DNA of 64,000 nt. Origin: a bacterium SCSIO 12696 (GTDB lineage: Bacteria > Pseudomonadota > Gammaproteobacteria > Pseudomonadales > Porticoccaceae). The DNA is taken from contig CP073744.1 of assembly GCA_024397955.1 (NCBI GenBank), positions 2,236,001 through 2,300,000 on the forward strand, given 5' to 3'. Position 1 is the first letter of the stretch, and each line of letters begins with the position of its first letter. The position numbers and the translations under genes were made by a program. Under the pieces are notes generated by a model. The model was not told the DNA's origin. It did no database searches and saw only the letters and a program-made list of their open reading frames with translations. This document shows positions 9,440-18,288 of the stretch, piece after piece.

Positions 9440-9940
9440 TTACTTCTTGGGCGGAGTGTGTTTGAATTCCAAACGATTGCCGCTGGGTTCGCGCAGCATC
9501 ATATGCTTTGCCGGGCCGCCGTAGGAAGGTTCTGGCGCAAATTCAATCACGACACCCGGGTAGGCTTTGGCGCGCCGGTGGAGTTCGTCCAGTAGCTCAA
9601 AGCTATCTACTGTAATCGCCAGGTGGTGCAGGCCAACGTTGGATTTGCGGTTGAAATCGGTCAGATTTTTGGTGTCTTGTACTGCCCAAAGGGTGAGAAA
9701 CATCTTGCCGTCACTGACGAAGTTGGCGGGGTATTTGGCATCTCCGCCAACCTTGCGCCAGCCCAGTACATCGGTGAAAAAACCGGTGGAACCATCCAGA
9801 TTTTTCACCGTAAGGCCCACGTGATTGAAACCAGAGGTTAACGGCTTGCTCGGTGCTTTTGCAGGTGCTTCGGCCCAGCTGTAAGCAGGGGTGGCCAGGC
9901 AGGCCAGTGTTAGCAGTGACGTCAATATCTGGTGTTTCAT
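9440..9940 (-). CDS. Exported VOC (glyoxalase/bleomycin-resistance fold) protein
   Basis: A 166-residue protein: a Sec-type signal peptide (residues 1-22, ending AYSWAEA), then one vicinal-oxygen-chelate domain starting SGFNHVGLTVKNLDGS. It has FFTDVLGWRKVG and an HHLAITVDSF half, and closes with RLEFKHTPPKK. The start at 9940 is set by a good AAGGAG ribosome site eight bases upstream; a longer in-frame extension lacks one. VOC proteins are metal-dependent lyases, isomerases or dioxygenases, and an exported single-domain member is less usual. Substrate unknown. Confidence 0.8.
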   Translation of the reverse strand: MKHQILTSLLTLACLATPAYSWAEAPAKAPSKPLTSGFNHVGLTVKNLDGSTGFFTDVLGWRKVGGDAKYPANFVSDGKMFLTLWAVQDTKNLTDFNRKSNVGLHHLAITVDSFELLDELHRRAKAYPGVVIEFAPEPSYGGPAKHMMLREPSGNRLEFKHTPPKK

Positions 9941-10046
9941 CTCGGGGCTCCTTGAATTTAGGGTAGCCCTATTGGGTCGAATCCGCTCGCAAAAGTTCCC
10001 ATTCGTCAGTGGGTTTTGCTGTGCAGTTGAACGGTGCCAATCGATC

Positions 10047-11057
10047 TTAACTGGCCAGTTCAACCCGGTTGCGCCCGTTTTCCTTGGCCTGATAAAGGGC
10101 TTTATCGGCGCGTTCTTTCAGACTGTCAGCGCTGTCATCGGCACTGGCTTGAGCGACGCCGATGGATACGCTGATGTCATTGATGATATCCCCGGTATCC
10201 GCTTGGCGAACGCTGATGGCAGTGACCTGTTCGCGAATGGTTTCTGCAATTTGTGAGGCCGCCTCAGCAGGTTGTTCGCAGATGACCGCAAACTCCTCGC
10301 CGCCATAACGCATAGGGTGGACCTGATCGTTGGCAACGCCTGACAACAGGTCGCCAACTTCTTCGAGAATTCGGTCGCCGGTGACGTGCCCATAGGTGTC
10401 ATTGCATTTTTTAAAGTGATCCAGGTCCAGTAACAGCAATGTGGTGGGTTGGCTGCTGTCCCGCAAGCAGCGAGCGATGGTTTGGTCAAACGCGCGACGA
10501 TTGCCAATTTGAGTGAGCTCGTCCAGTAACGCGGTTTTCTCCGATGCTTGCAGTTGTTGGCGCAGGTTCTCCACCTCTTGCCGCGCCTCTACCAAGTGAG
10601 ATTGAAAGTCCTGAGTCAACTGATTCACCGCGTCAGTATCGCGCAGCAAGTTGCTCAGTGCTTTCTGAACCTCTTTGGGGTCGTCGGTGTTTTGCACCGC
10701 CGCAATGGTGTTTTTCAAAGACTCGCTGTACTGGCTGGTGCCCTCGGTGGCTTTGTTTACCGTGTCAAACAGCTGGCTAAGTAACTCCGCTACCGCGCCT
10801 TGGGTTTCATCTTCTGCGGGCACTTGGTCGCGGACAAAATAGTCGTAAAATAGCTGTTGGCTTTTTTGTGGGTCATAGGTGCCCGCCGCTGGAAATTCAA
10901 ACAGCAAGCGCTCGCTGAGTTCTTTATTGATGTTCTTGACGTGCGAATACCAGAGCGCGTAGTTCAGCGGGTTGGTGGGTATTTGCCGTTGCACCATCAA
11001 TGGAACGGCTTGCTTCAGGTATTGGGCGGAAGCGGCGGAATCTTCATCAAATTGCAT
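10047..11057 (-). CDS. GGDEF-domain diguanylate cyclase
   Basis: A 336-residue protein that would make cyclic di-GMP from two GTP. The N-terminal 165 residues are helical and soluble with no membrane segment, followed by a coiled-coil linker. The C-terminal GGDEF domain begins LLDELTQIGNRRAFD, with LDLDHFKKCNDTYGH and the active-site variant GGEEF near 250. The RxxD inhibitory site expected five residues before GGEEF is absent (the bases encode NDQV), so product inhibition is probably weak. ATG at 11057 preferred over an in-frame TTG at 11081. It stands alone between a VOC gene and msrC. Confidence 0.9.
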   Translation of the reverse strand: MQFDEDSAASAQYLKQAVPLMVQRQIPTNPLNYALWYSHVKNINKELSERLLFEFPAAGTYDPQKSQQLFYDYFVRDQVPAEDETQGAVAELLSQLFDTVNKATEGTSQYSESLKNTIAAVQNTDDPKEVQKALSNLLRDTDAVNQLTQDFQSHLVEARQEVENLRQQLQASEKTALLDELTQIGNRRAFDQTIARCLRDSSQPTTLLLLDLDHFKKCNDTYGHVTGDRILEEVGDLLSGVANDQVHPMRYGGEEFAVICEQPAEAASQIAETIREQVTAISVRQADTGDIINDISVSIGVAQASADDSADSLKERADKALYQAKENGRNRVELAS

Positions 11058-11319
11058 AGTGGCCCCATCGGTCTTGAGCAATCCATGCGGTGTTGTTGTT
11101 TTAATCTGACGCAGAGGTACGGCAGGGATAAACCAGAGTAATCAGCGGCTAAATCTTGCCCAAGACGCAAGTTTGAATCAATCATCAGGTCGCACTTTTT
11201 TGCGCTGGCGGGCATTTTTTTACATTTCGCAGGCATTTGCCGTGGTAAGTCTAAGCGCCATAGCCATCAGGCGTTGGAGAATAAGGTAGACTGGCGCAAT
11301 TTGTTGTGTGAAAGATGAG

Positions 11320-11775
11320 ATGAGCAACAGCTACGACACATTGTATTTACAGCTCCAGGGTTTGCTGGAAAACGAATCTGACTGGATTGCCAACCTGGCC
11401 AATGCCTCGGCACTGCTGTGGATGAGCCTGCCAGACATCAACTGGGTAGGGTTTTACCTGCGCGGTGGCAATCAGCTGGTACTGGGGCCGTTTCAGGGTA
11501 AGCCGGCCTGTACTCGTATCGATATGGGGGCAGGTGTATGTGGCACAGCTGCCGCGAATAACGCCACACAACTTGTGGCAGATGTGCATCAGTTCGATGG
11601 CCATATTGCCTGCGATGCGGCGTCTAATTCGGAACTGGTGGTGCCCATTGCTGTTAATGGCAACGTGGTTGCGGTACTGGATATCGACAGCCCGTTATTG
11701 GGCCGCTTTGACGAGTCGGATCAGCAAGGTATGGAACGGCTGGTTACGCTATTGACGGCCAAATACCCACGCTGA
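11320..11775 (+). CDS. msrC: Free methionine-(R)-sulfoxide reductase (GAF domain)
   Basis: A 151-residue single GAF-domain enzyme that reduces free methionine-R-sulfoxide. Family blocks are WVGFYL, LGPFQGKPAC, GVCGTAA and HIACDAASNSELVVPI; the cysteines in GKPAC, GVCG and IACD are the ones used in catalysis and resolution in fRMsr enzymes. ATG at 11320 is preceded by AAGATGAG; a GTG twelve bases upstream is possible. Its stop overlaps the rlmD start by one base, so the two genes are translationally coupled. Cytoplasmic antioxidant repair. Confidence 0.92.
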   Translation: MSNSYDTLYLQLQGLLENESDWIANLANASALLWMSLPDINWVGFYLRGGNQLVLGPFQGKPACTRIDMGAGVCGTAAANNATQLVADVHQFDGHIACDAASNSELVVPIAVNGNVVAVLDIDSPLLGRFDESDQQGMERLVTLLTAKYPR

Positions 11776-13130
11776 TGCCACCCGATAAGCGCAGACAGCG
11801 CCGCCCTCGCAAGCCGCACCCGATAAAGCTACCTGAACCGGTAGAGGTGACAATCACCGACCTGAATGGTCACGGCCGGGGCGTGTCTCGAGTGGCGGGC
11901 CGAACCCTGTTTATCGACGGCGGCTTGCCTGGTGAACGGGTGTTGGCCCGCTATCGGCAGCGCCGGGGTAAGTTTGACTTGGGGGCAGTGCAGCAGATTA
12001 TTGAGCCATCATCACAGCGAACCGCGCCTCAATGCCGTCATTTTGGCCGTTGCGGCGGCTGCCAGTTGCAACACCTGAATCACTCTGATCAGCTGCACCA
12101 TAAGCAGCTGCTGCTTCAGCGTAATCTCAAACGTATTGGCGGTGTGGAACCGGTGCATTGGTTACCCACTATCCACAGTCGGCCTTGGGGCTACCGTCGC
12201 CGAGCGCGGTTGGCAGTACGCTGGCTAAAAAAGGCCGGTGTGGCTGAGCTGGGTTTCCGCCAGTCTGGCAGCGAGCAGTTGGTGGCTATCAAGCAGTGCC
12301 CGATTCTGGCGCCACCGTTTCAGGAGCTATTGGAACCCATTGCTGCGCTGATTGGTGAGCTACAGGCCCGTGAGCGCATTCCCCAGATTGAACTATTGGC
12401 CATGGATTCCGCCAACGCCATCAACGTACACTTGTTGGGTGAGATGACGGCCACGGACCGGGAAACATTGCGGGCATTTGGCGGTTCACACAATTTGCAG
12501 ATCTATCGCCAGCCCGCGGGAGTCGAAACTGTAGAGTCGTTGTCTGATGGGTCGGCGCTGAGTTATCAGCTACCGGCATCTGATCTCGAGCTGCACACCC
12601 AGCCGGGCAGCTTTGTCCAGGTTAATGGTGATGTGAATCGCCAACTGATTGAATGCGCTTTGGAATTATTGCAGCTTCGGCCCGATGATCATGTGCTGGA
12701 TTTGTTTTGTGGCCTTGGTAATTTCACCTTGCCATTGGCACGGCAGGCGATGGCGGTTCACGGTGTGGAGGGCAGTACAGCGGCCATTGACCTGGCCCGC
12801 CGCAACGCCGACCACAATGGCATCGATAATGTGGATTTTGATGTGGCGGATCTGAGTCGCTGCCAGCGCAATTCCAGCTGGGCCGCCAAAAACTACGATG
12901 TGGTGTTGCTGGACCCACCTCGCTCTGGTGCCCAAGCGGTATTGCCGTTGGTGGCGGACAGCGGTGCCAGCAGGGTGCTGTACGTATCTTGTCACCCCGG
13001 ATCGTTGGCCAGAGATTTGGGAATACTGGTCAGTGAGCATGGCTATCAGTTGGAAAGCGCCGGTGTGGTGGATATGTTTCCACACACGGCTCACCTGGAG
13101 TCGGTTGCTTTGCTGACCAGGAACCAGTGA
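11775..13130 (+). CDS. rlmD: 23S rRNA (uracil-1939-C5)-methyltransferase RlmD
   Basis: A 451-residue SAM-dependent methyltransferase that methylates U1939 of 23S rRNA. A basic N-terminal tail is followed by a TRAM domain (about 18-75) and a four-cysteine iron-sulfur site (CRHFGRCGGCQLQH, with a further Cys later). The C-terminal Rossmann domain has VLDLFCGLGNFTLPLA, LLDPPRSGA and the catalytic cysteine in YVSCHPGSLARDL. Normal family length. The ATG overlaps the msrC stop. A MITE begins six bases after its stop codon. Confidence 0.95.
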   Translation: MPPDKRRQRRPRKPHPIKLPEPVEVTITDLNGHGRGVSRVAGRTLFIDGGLPGERVLARYRQRRGKFDLGAVQQIIEPSSQRTAPQCRHFGRCGGCQLQHLNHSDQLHHKQLLLQRNLKRIGGVEPVHWLPTIHSRPWGYRRRARLAVRWLKKAGVAELGFRQSGSEQLVAIKQCPILAPPFQELLEPIAALIGELQARERIPQIELLAMDSANAINVHLLGEMTATDRETLRAFGGSHNLQIYRQPAGVETVESLSDGSALSYQLPASDLELHTQPGSFVQVNGDVNRQLIECALELLQLRPDDHVLDLFCGLGNFTLPLARQAMAVHGVEGSTAAIDLARRNADHNGIDNVDFDVADLSRCQRNSSWAAKNYDVVLLDPPRSGAQAVLPLVADSGASRVLYVSCHPGSLARDLGILVSEHGYQLESAGVVDMFPHTAHLESVALLTRNQ

Positions 13131-13135
13131 CATTA

Positions 13136-13415
13136 GGGCCTGTTAACACTAATGGAGTCGCCACTGTTGTGACTAAAAAATCGTCAATCAAGGCGCGAGG
13201 AGAGCGGTTTGGTCATTCCCCTCTTCATTATGAGGAGTAGCGACGAGCAACGCCGAGTGACGCTTTTTTAGCCGCAACCCGAAGGGCTGGGGCCATTTTT
13301 CCGCCCAGCTGTGTTATCAGTCGCTTATGTAGAGTGACTACACCGCACTCCTTCTGCCTTGCTGGGCGAAAAAATGGCTCCCAGCAGTGATGATTCCATT
13401 AGTGTTAACAGGCCC
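13136..13415 (+). mobile_element. MITE copy 1 (280 bp, TA-flanked, non-coding)
   Basis: Bounded by terminal inverted repeats GGGCCTGTTAACACTAAT and its complement (23 of the outer 24 bases pair), with TA on each side (13134-13135 and 13416-13417) as expected for TA target duplication in the IS630/Tc1-mariner superfamily. Two internal hairpins are visible: 13168-13187 with 13258-13277 (three mismatches in 20), and 13291-13309 with 13361-13379 (two mismatches in 19). No transposase or credible ORF. Same element as the copies at 28389 and 31739. Confidence 0.88.
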
Positions 13416-13433
13416 TAGCAAAAAGTTTATTTT
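13405..13433 (+). promoter_or_regulatory. Hybrid promoter: -35 in MITE terminal repeat, -10 in flank
   Basis: TTAACA (13405-13410), inside the right terminal repeat of MITE copy 1, is followed after exactly 17 bp by TATTTT (13428-13433). The CpxR-like start codon lies 57 bp downstream. Matches to sigma-70 consensus are 5/6 and 4/6. A prediction from spacing and consensus only. Confidence 0.4.
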
Positions 13434-13490
13434 ACCGGCTGGGGCTGAGCTATGATTGCCGCTTCCAACCGCCGCGAATGGAGTGCTCGA

Positions 13491-14195
13491 ATGAGTGATA
13501 ACAAAAGCAAAATCCTGCTGATTGATGACGATAAAGACCTGACCGGCTTGCTGGCCACCTACCTGAAAGCCAATGGTTTTGAGGCGGATGCGGTACACAG
13601 CGGCGCGGAGGCTTTGGATACTCTGGGAAGTAACGATGATTATGACCTGATCGTGCTGGATATTCAGATGCCCGGCATGACCGGCCTGGAATTGTTGCCG
13701 CAACTGCGTGCTCGTATCAGCACACCGGTGATTATGCTCACCGGCCGCGGCGAAGAGGTGGATCGCATACTCGGGCTGGAAATGGGTGCCGACGATTACC
13801 TGGGCAAGCCGTGCAACCCGAGGGAATTACTTGCCCGCATCAACGCGGTGTTGCGCCGTAGTAAGGCGGTGCAAAAGAAAGTCGAGCAGTCCCAGGTCAG
13901 CCTTCATGGTATGGCACTGGATATGGGCAGCCGTTCAATCACCCACAGCGGCAAAGATCTGGATCTGACCGGCACCGAATTTGAGGTGCTGGCAATGTTG
14001 ATGCAAAACGCAGGTAGTATTGTCAGCAAGGAAGACATGACCCGCAAGGTACTGCACCGGGAACTCACACCTTACGATCGCAGCATCGACGTGCACGTCA
14101 GCCGTGTGCGCCAACAGCTACGCCAATTTTTTGGTGATCAGGAATTGATTAAGACCGTGCGTGGGGTTGGCTACCAGATGATCGCCGAGAGCTGA
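13491..14195 (+). CDS. CpxR-like OmpR-family response regulator
   Basis: A 234-residue two-component response regulator. The receiver domain (about 7-120) has acidic triad D12-D14, phospho-acceptor D57 in LIVLDIQMPG, the T in IMLTGRG and the K in LGKPCNPRELLARI. The C-terminal OmpR/PhoB winged helix (about 138-232) ends TVRGVGYQM. The closest recognisable pattern is CpxR (ILLIDDDKDLTGLL, DRILGLEMGADDYLGKP). ATG at 13491 has GGAG ten bases upstream. It is followed after 9 bp by its histidine kinase. Envelope-stress regulation is inferred from similarity; the target regulon is not visible. Confidence 0.9.
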   Translation: MSDNKSKILLIDDDKDLTGLLATYLKANGFEADAVHSGAEALDTLGSNDDYDLIVLDIQMPGMTGLELLPQLRARISTPVIMLTGRGEEVDRILGLEMGADDYLGKPCNPRELLARINAVLRRSKAVQKKVEQSQVSLHGMALDMGSRSITHSGKDLDLTGTEFEVLAMLMQNAGSIVSKEDMTRKVLHRELTPYDRSIDVHVSRVRQQLRQFFGDQELIKTVRGVGYQMIAES

Positions 14196-14204
14196 TCAAC
14201 CGCC

Positions 14205-15503
14205 GTGCGCAGTGTTTTCTGGAAAATTTTCCTGGTGTTGTGGTTCACCAGCTCCTTGGTGGTGGTCACCAGCTCCGGCCTGCTGTACGTAGAGCTGTTT
14301 GAGCTGGGCGAGCGCATCGACTGGAACGAGGCTCACCAGGATGAGCTGCAAGGCTTGATTGCTCAGTATGAACGCTACGGCAGCCGCGATGACCTGTTTG
14401 GCAATGAGCGCATTCCCTACAACTACGGCCTGAACATGCAGGTGTTCGATGCGGACACCGGCATTATGATTTACGGCATAGAAGATGGCGGCACCACCCG
14501 CTGGCAGACCTTCGATTACATATCCGGCAACGGCCGCAGCTATCAGGTGCAGATTCCCCGCCTGGAAAGCACCTACTGGTTGAGTGTCTACCGCTCTATC
14601 CAGGACGTTACCCTGTTTCGCTGGTTGCTGACGTTGATGGTGTCCGGCGCCTTCAGTGTGTTTTTGGCACTGCTGATTATTCGCCCGGTAAAACGTCTGC
14701 GTTCCCACATCGATATCATGGGTTCCGGTGAGCTGGACACGCGCCTGGATCGAAACCTCACCTCCCGCCGGGATGAGTTTGGCAATCTGGCCAGGTCATT
14801 TAACGATATGGCGGATCATATCCAGCAGTTGGTGGATTCCAAGCAGCAACTGCTGCACGATGTTTCCCACGAACTGCGTGCCCCATTGGCTCGGCTGCAA
14901 GTGGCTGGCGAGCTGGCCCGTTGCGAGGCGCAAGCGGTTGGTGTGGGTGAGGAAATGTACGACCGGGTTGATCGAGAGTGTGTTGCCCTCAATAAACTGA
15001 TCGATGAAATCTTGACCCTTTCCAAAGCTCAATCTGGCAACCCGGGTATTGAAGAACGCCGCGCGCTGAATCTATCGGAGTTGGTGGGCCAAGTGGTGGC
15101 CGATGCCCGCTTTTTGCACACTGGGCAAACCATCAACTTGAATGAATCCGGGCGCTGTAAAAACGTTGTGCTGTCACCGGGTGTGTTTGAAAAAGCCTTT
15201 AAAAATATACTCGAGAACGCCCTGAAGTACGGCCAGGGAAATCCCGTGGACGTCTCTTTGGATTACGGTCGGCGCCGTGTCACCTTGGTGGTGGCGGATC
15301 GCGGGCCGGGTATGTCTGAACAAGACCTGAAACAGATGTTTACCCCGTTTTACCGGGCCAAGGCCTACAACAGCAAAGAAGGTTACGGCTTGGGAATGAG
15401 TATTACCTTGAAAGCCGTACAACAGATGAACGGTGACGTGCAGGCGGTTAATCGCCCCGGTGGCGGTTTGCAGGTTTCGCTGGTGTTGCCTTACAAGCCG
15501 TAG
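14205..15503 (+). CDS. CpxA-like sensor histidine kinase
   Basis: A 432-residue membrane kinase, partner of the preceding regulator. TM1 is at about 5-27, a periplasmic sensor of about 115 residues follows, then TM2 near 143-165, a HAMP linker (RPVKRLRSHIDIMGSGELD), and a HisKA domain with H222 in SHELRAPLARLQ. The HATPase domain has ENALKYGQGNPV, DRGPGMSEQDL and GYGLGMSIT. The start is GTG at 14205. The arrangement and length fit the CpxA group. No CpxP-like periplasmic partner adjoins, so the signal sensed is unknown. Confidence 0.9.
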   Translation: MRSVFWKIFLVLWFTSSLVVVTSSGLLYVELFELGERIDWNEAHQDELQGLIAQYERYGSRDDLFGNERIPYNYGLNMQVFDADTGIMIYGIEDGGTTRWQTFDYISGNGRSYQVQIPRLESTYWLSVYRSIQDVTLFRWLLTLMVSGAFSVFLALLIIRPVKRLRSHIDIMGSGELDTRLDRNLTSRRDEFGNLARSFNDMADHIQQLVDSKQQLLHDVSHELRAPLARLQVAGELARCEAQAVGVGEEMYDRVDRECVALNKLIDEILTLSKAQSGNPGIEERRALNLSELVGQVVADARFLHTGQTINLNESGRCKNVVLSPGVFEKAFKNILENALKYGQGNPVDVSLDYGRRRVTLVVADRGPGMSEQDLKQMFTPFYRAKAYNSKEGYGLGMSITLKAVQQMNGDVQAVNRPGGGLQVSLVLPYKP

Positions 15504-15555
15504 TTTCGATTGTGTTACGGTGGTTTTGTACCGTCAAAAGAACAATATCTGAACC

Positions 15556-16032
15556 ATGAGTAAATTGACCCATTTGGATTCGAGTGGCCAAGCCCATATG
15601 GTCGATGTGGGCGACAAGCCCGACAGTCAGCGCCTGGGTGTGGCAGAAGCCTTTGTCACCATGCAGCCATCGACCCTTGATTTAATTGTGCAAGGCGGTC
15701 ATCCCAAAGGGGATGTGCTTGCGGTGGCGCGAATTGCCGGTGTTCAGGCAGCAAAGCGCACCTGGGAGCTGATCCCCCTGTGCCACCCGATTATGCTGAC
15801 TTCGGTCAAAGTGGCCATTGAGCCTGCAGGCGGCGATTGCCTGCGGGTTGAAGCCCGTTGCAAAAATAATGGTCAAACCGGGGTTGAGATGGAGGCCTTG
15901 ACCGCGGCTTCGGTAGCCGCATTGACGTTGTACGATATGTGCAAGGCGGTGGACCGGGGCATCAGTGTTGACAAGCTGCGTTTGGTCAAAAAAGCCGGGG
16001 GCAAATCCGGCGACTGGGAACGGGATGATTGA
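15556..16032 (+). CDS. moaC: Cyclic pyranopterin monophosphate synthase MoaC
   Basis: A 158-residue MoaC, which converts the MoaA product (3',8-cyclo-dihydro-GTP) to cyclic pyranopterin monophosphate, the first stable molybdenum-cofactor intermediate. Family blocks are [51 protein letters not shown] and KSGDW near the end. First gene of the cluster moaC-moaD-moaE-moaA-moaB-moeA, all on the plus strand; overlaps moaD by 8 bp. Cytoplasmic. Confidence 0.96.
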   Translation: MSKLTHLDSSGQAHMVDVGDKPDSQRLGVAEAFVTMQPSTLDLIVQGGHPKGDVLAVARIAGVQAAKRTWELIPLCHPIMLTSVKVAIEPAGGDCLRVEARCKNNGQTGVEMEALTAASVAALTLYDMCKAVDRGISVDKLRLVKKAGGKSGDWERDD

Positions 16033-16273
16033 GGTCAAATATTTTGCCGCCTTGCGCGACCAGTTGGGCAGCAGCGGCGAACAGCTGTCAGTACCCTCAG
16101 CGTGCACCGTATTGGAGTTACGTCAGTTGCTTGCTCAGCGGGGAGGCGTTTGGGCCGAGCAGTTACTGGGCAGCCACAACCTGGTGGCGGTCAATCAACA
16201 GATGGCCAGCCCCGACACCGCGATTCATGACGGTGACGAAGTAGCGTTCTTCCCACCGGTAACGGGTGGTTAA
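16025..16273 (+). CDS. moaD: Molybdopterin synthase small (sulfur-carrier) subunit MoaD
   Basis: An 82-residue ubiquitin-fold protein ending in the diglycine VTGG that is adenylated by MoeB and then carries the thiocarboxylate sulfur used by MoaE. The N-terminus [15 protein letters not shown] is typical. The ATG at 16025 lies inside the last codons of moaC, implying translational coupling; a longer in-frame extension upstream would run through moaC and is rejected. Two bases separate its stop from the moaE start. Confidence 0.93.
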   Translation: MIEVKYFAALRDQLGSSGEQLSVPSACTVLELRQLLAQRGGVWAEQLLGSHNLVAVNQQMASPDTAIHDGDEVAFFPPVTGG

Positions 16274-16275
16274 TC

Positions 16276-16740
16276 GTGAGTGTTCGGATTCAGGCGGAAG
16301 ATTTTGACGTTGGCGCCGAATACCAGCGGCTGCGTGCCAGTGACAGCGGCGCTGTCGTTACGTTTAGCGGCTGCGTTCGCGGTCATAACAGCATTCGGGC
16401 TCTGTTTCTTGAGCACTACCCGGGCATGACAGAGCGTGTTCTACACTCTATTCTGGAAGAAGCCCGGCAACGCTGGCACCTAAACGCCGTTACCGTGATA
16501 CACCGCATTGGCGAGATACTGGTAGGCGAACAAATTGTGTTTGTGGGGGTGGCCAGCGGCCATCGTGGCGAAGCGTTTGCCGCTGGTGAATTTATAATGG
16601 ACTGCCTGAAAACCCGAGCGCCGTTTTGGAAAAAGGAAATCGACGCTGACGGTGAGCGCTGGTTGGCCGCTAAGCCCAGCGATTGCGAACAGGCTCAGCG
16701 TTGGCATCAAGTAAGCACAAATGACAAATCCGATGATTGA
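16276..16740 (+). CDS. moaE: Molybdopterin synthase catalytic subunit MoaE
   Basis: A 154-residue large subunit of molybdopterin synthase; with MoaD it inserts the dithiolene sulfurs into cyclic pyranopterin monophosphate. Blocks seen are [52 protein letters not shown] and the catalytic lysine region [10 protein letters not shown]. The start is GTG at 16276. The 3' end overlaps moaA by 20 bp. Confidence 0.95.
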   Translation: MSVRIQAEDFDVGAEYQRLRASDSGAVVTFSGCVRGHNSIRALFLEHYPGMTERVLHSILEEARQRWHLNAVTVIHRIGEILVGEQIVFVGVASGHRGEAFAAGEFIMDCLKTRAPFWKKEIDADGERWLAAKPSDCEQAQRWHQVSTNDKSDD

Positions 16741-17740
16741 CAGCACTATGCCCGCTGAGTTGGTCGACCCCTTCGGCCGACGGGTGAATTACGTGCGCAT
16801 TTCAATCACGGATCGCTGCGATTTTCGCTGTCAGTACTGCATGGCGGAAAAAATGACGTTCCTGCCCCGGGAGCAGATTTTGAGCTATGAGGAAATCACC
16901 ACTATTGCCCGAGCCTTCAGTGAGCTTGGTGTTGGCAATATTCGTTTGACCGGGGGAGAGCCGCTAATACGCCACGACAGTGAACAGCTGATCGAAACGC
17001 TGGCGGCACTGCGCGGTGTTCGCGAGCTCAGTCTGACCACCAACGGCTCACAGCTGGCAAAAATGGCGCCTGCGCTCAAAGCCGCTGGCGTCAAGCGCAT
17101 CAACATCAGCCTCGACAGCCTCAACAAAGACAAATTCAAACGTATTACCCGGGTCGGTGATTTAGAGGCTGTAATCGCCGGTATTGATGCGGCCTGCGAT
17201 GCTGGCTTTCAGCGCCTTAAACTCAATACCGTGGTGATGCGTGGTTACAATGAAGATGAAGTACTGAATCTGGTGGATTTTGCCATTCAGCGCGCTATGG
17301 ACATCAGTTTTATCGAAGAAATGCCCCTTGGCAATGTGACTCACAGTCGGGCGCTGAGTTACTGTTCCAGCGATCAGGTGCGCGCCTTGATTGAACAGCA
17401 ATACCCGCTGTTGCCCACCACCGAAACCACCAATGGGCCGTCCCGCTATTTTCGTTTACAGAACCACGCGGCTACCCGCATCGGTTTTATCTCTCCCCAC
17501 AGCCACAACTTCTGTGGCAGCTGCAATCGGGTGCGTTTAACCTCTGAAGGGCGCTTGCTGCTGTGCCTGGGCAACGAGCACTCCGTTGATTTGCGCGCGC
17601 TGGTGCGCCGTCGCCCTGGTGATATCGATGCGGTAAAGCGGGCAATTGTCGATGCCATTGCCAACAAACCCAAACAGCATGAATTTGATGTCAATAACGA
17701 GCCACAAATTGTGCGCTTTATGAATATGACCGGTGGCTAG
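16721..17740 (+). CDS. moaA: GTP 3',8-cyclase MoaA (radical SAM)
   Basis: A 339-residue radical-SAM enzyme that makes 3',8-cyclo-7,8-dihydro-GTP. The SAM-cluster cysteines are C33, C37 and C40 ([10 protein letters not shown]). The substrate-binding cluster is in the C-terminal [21 protein letters not shown]-binding GGEPLIR is near 85. The protein ends with the conserved diglycine MTGG needed for activity. ATG at 16721 has AAGTAAG upstream; ATG at 16733 is an alternative. Its position after moaE rather than first is slightly unusual. Confidence 0.96.
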   Translation: MTNPMIDSTMPAELVDPFGRRVNYVRISITDRCDFRCQYCMAEKMTFLPREQILSYEEITTIARAFSELGVGNIRLTGGEPLIRHDSEQLIETLAALRGVRELSLTTNGSQLAKMAPALKAAGVKRINISLDSLNKDKFKRITRVGDLEAVIAGIDAACDAGFQRLKLNTVVMRGYNEDEVLNLVDFAIQRAMDISFIEEMPLGNVTHSRALSYCSSDQVRALIEQQYPLLPTTETTNGPSRYFRLQNHAATRIGFISPHSHNFCGSCNRVRLTSEGRLLLCLGNEHSVDLRALVRRRPGDIDAVKRAIVDAIANKPKQHEFDVNNEPQIVRFMNMTGG

Positions 17741-17779
17741 CTGCCATGGTTTTTGATCGATGAATTACCTGAGTAAATC

Positions 17780-18283
17780 ATGTCTGACTTTATCCCTCTG
17801 AACATTGCCGTTCTAACCGTTTCCGATACTCGCACGCCGGACACCGACAGCTCCGGCCAGCTGCTTGCAGACAGCGTTGCCGAGGCCGGTCATCAGCTGG
17901 CGGGTCGAGAAATTGTCATTGATGACATCTACCAGATTCGCGCCCGCCTTTCCCAATGGATTGCGGATAAGAGTATTCACGTTGTGCTAGTTACCGGTGG
18001 TACCGGCTTTTCAGGCCGCGACTCCACGCCAGAAGCGGTGATACCACTGTTCGATAAAACCGTAGAGGGGTTTGGTGAGCTGTTTCGCCATCTGTCCCTG
18101 GCACAAATCGGTACCTCGACGGTGCAGTCCCGAGCGGTTGCCGGGTTGGCCAACAACACTCTGGTGTTCTGCCTGCCCGGTTCCAACAATGCTTGCCGAA
18201 CCGGTTGGCAACAGATTATTTGTGAACAGCTGGATTCACGCACCAAACCCTGTAACTTTGTCGCTACCCTGGTAGGCGGCTAA
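17780..18283 (+). CDS. moaB: Molybdenum cofactor biosynthesis protein MoaB (MogA-like fold)
   Basis: A 167-residue MoaB/Mog-family protein with NIAVLTVSDTRTPDTDSSG, VVLVTGGTGFSGRDSTPEAV and FCLPGSNNACRTGW. The family adenylates molybdopterin (MogA activity); some MoaB proteins are inactive paralogues, and the key acidic residues of the GGTG...RD motif are present here. No separate mogA lies in the window, so this may be the adenylyltransferase. 5 bp upstream of moeA. Confidence 0.92.
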   Translation: MSDFIPLNIAVLTVSDTRTPDTDSSGQLLADSVAEAGHQLAGREIVIDDIYQIRARLSQWIADKSIHVVLVTGGTGFSGRDSTPEAVIPLFDKTVEGFGELFRHLSLAQIGTSTVQSRAVAGLANNTLVFCLPGSNNACRTGWQQIICEQLDSRTKPCNFVATLVGG

Positions 18284-18288
18284 CAACG

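Noticed and set aside
13136..13490. Short open frames inside the MITE
   Set aside because: No start with ribosome site, not conserved among the three copies, cut by hairpins.
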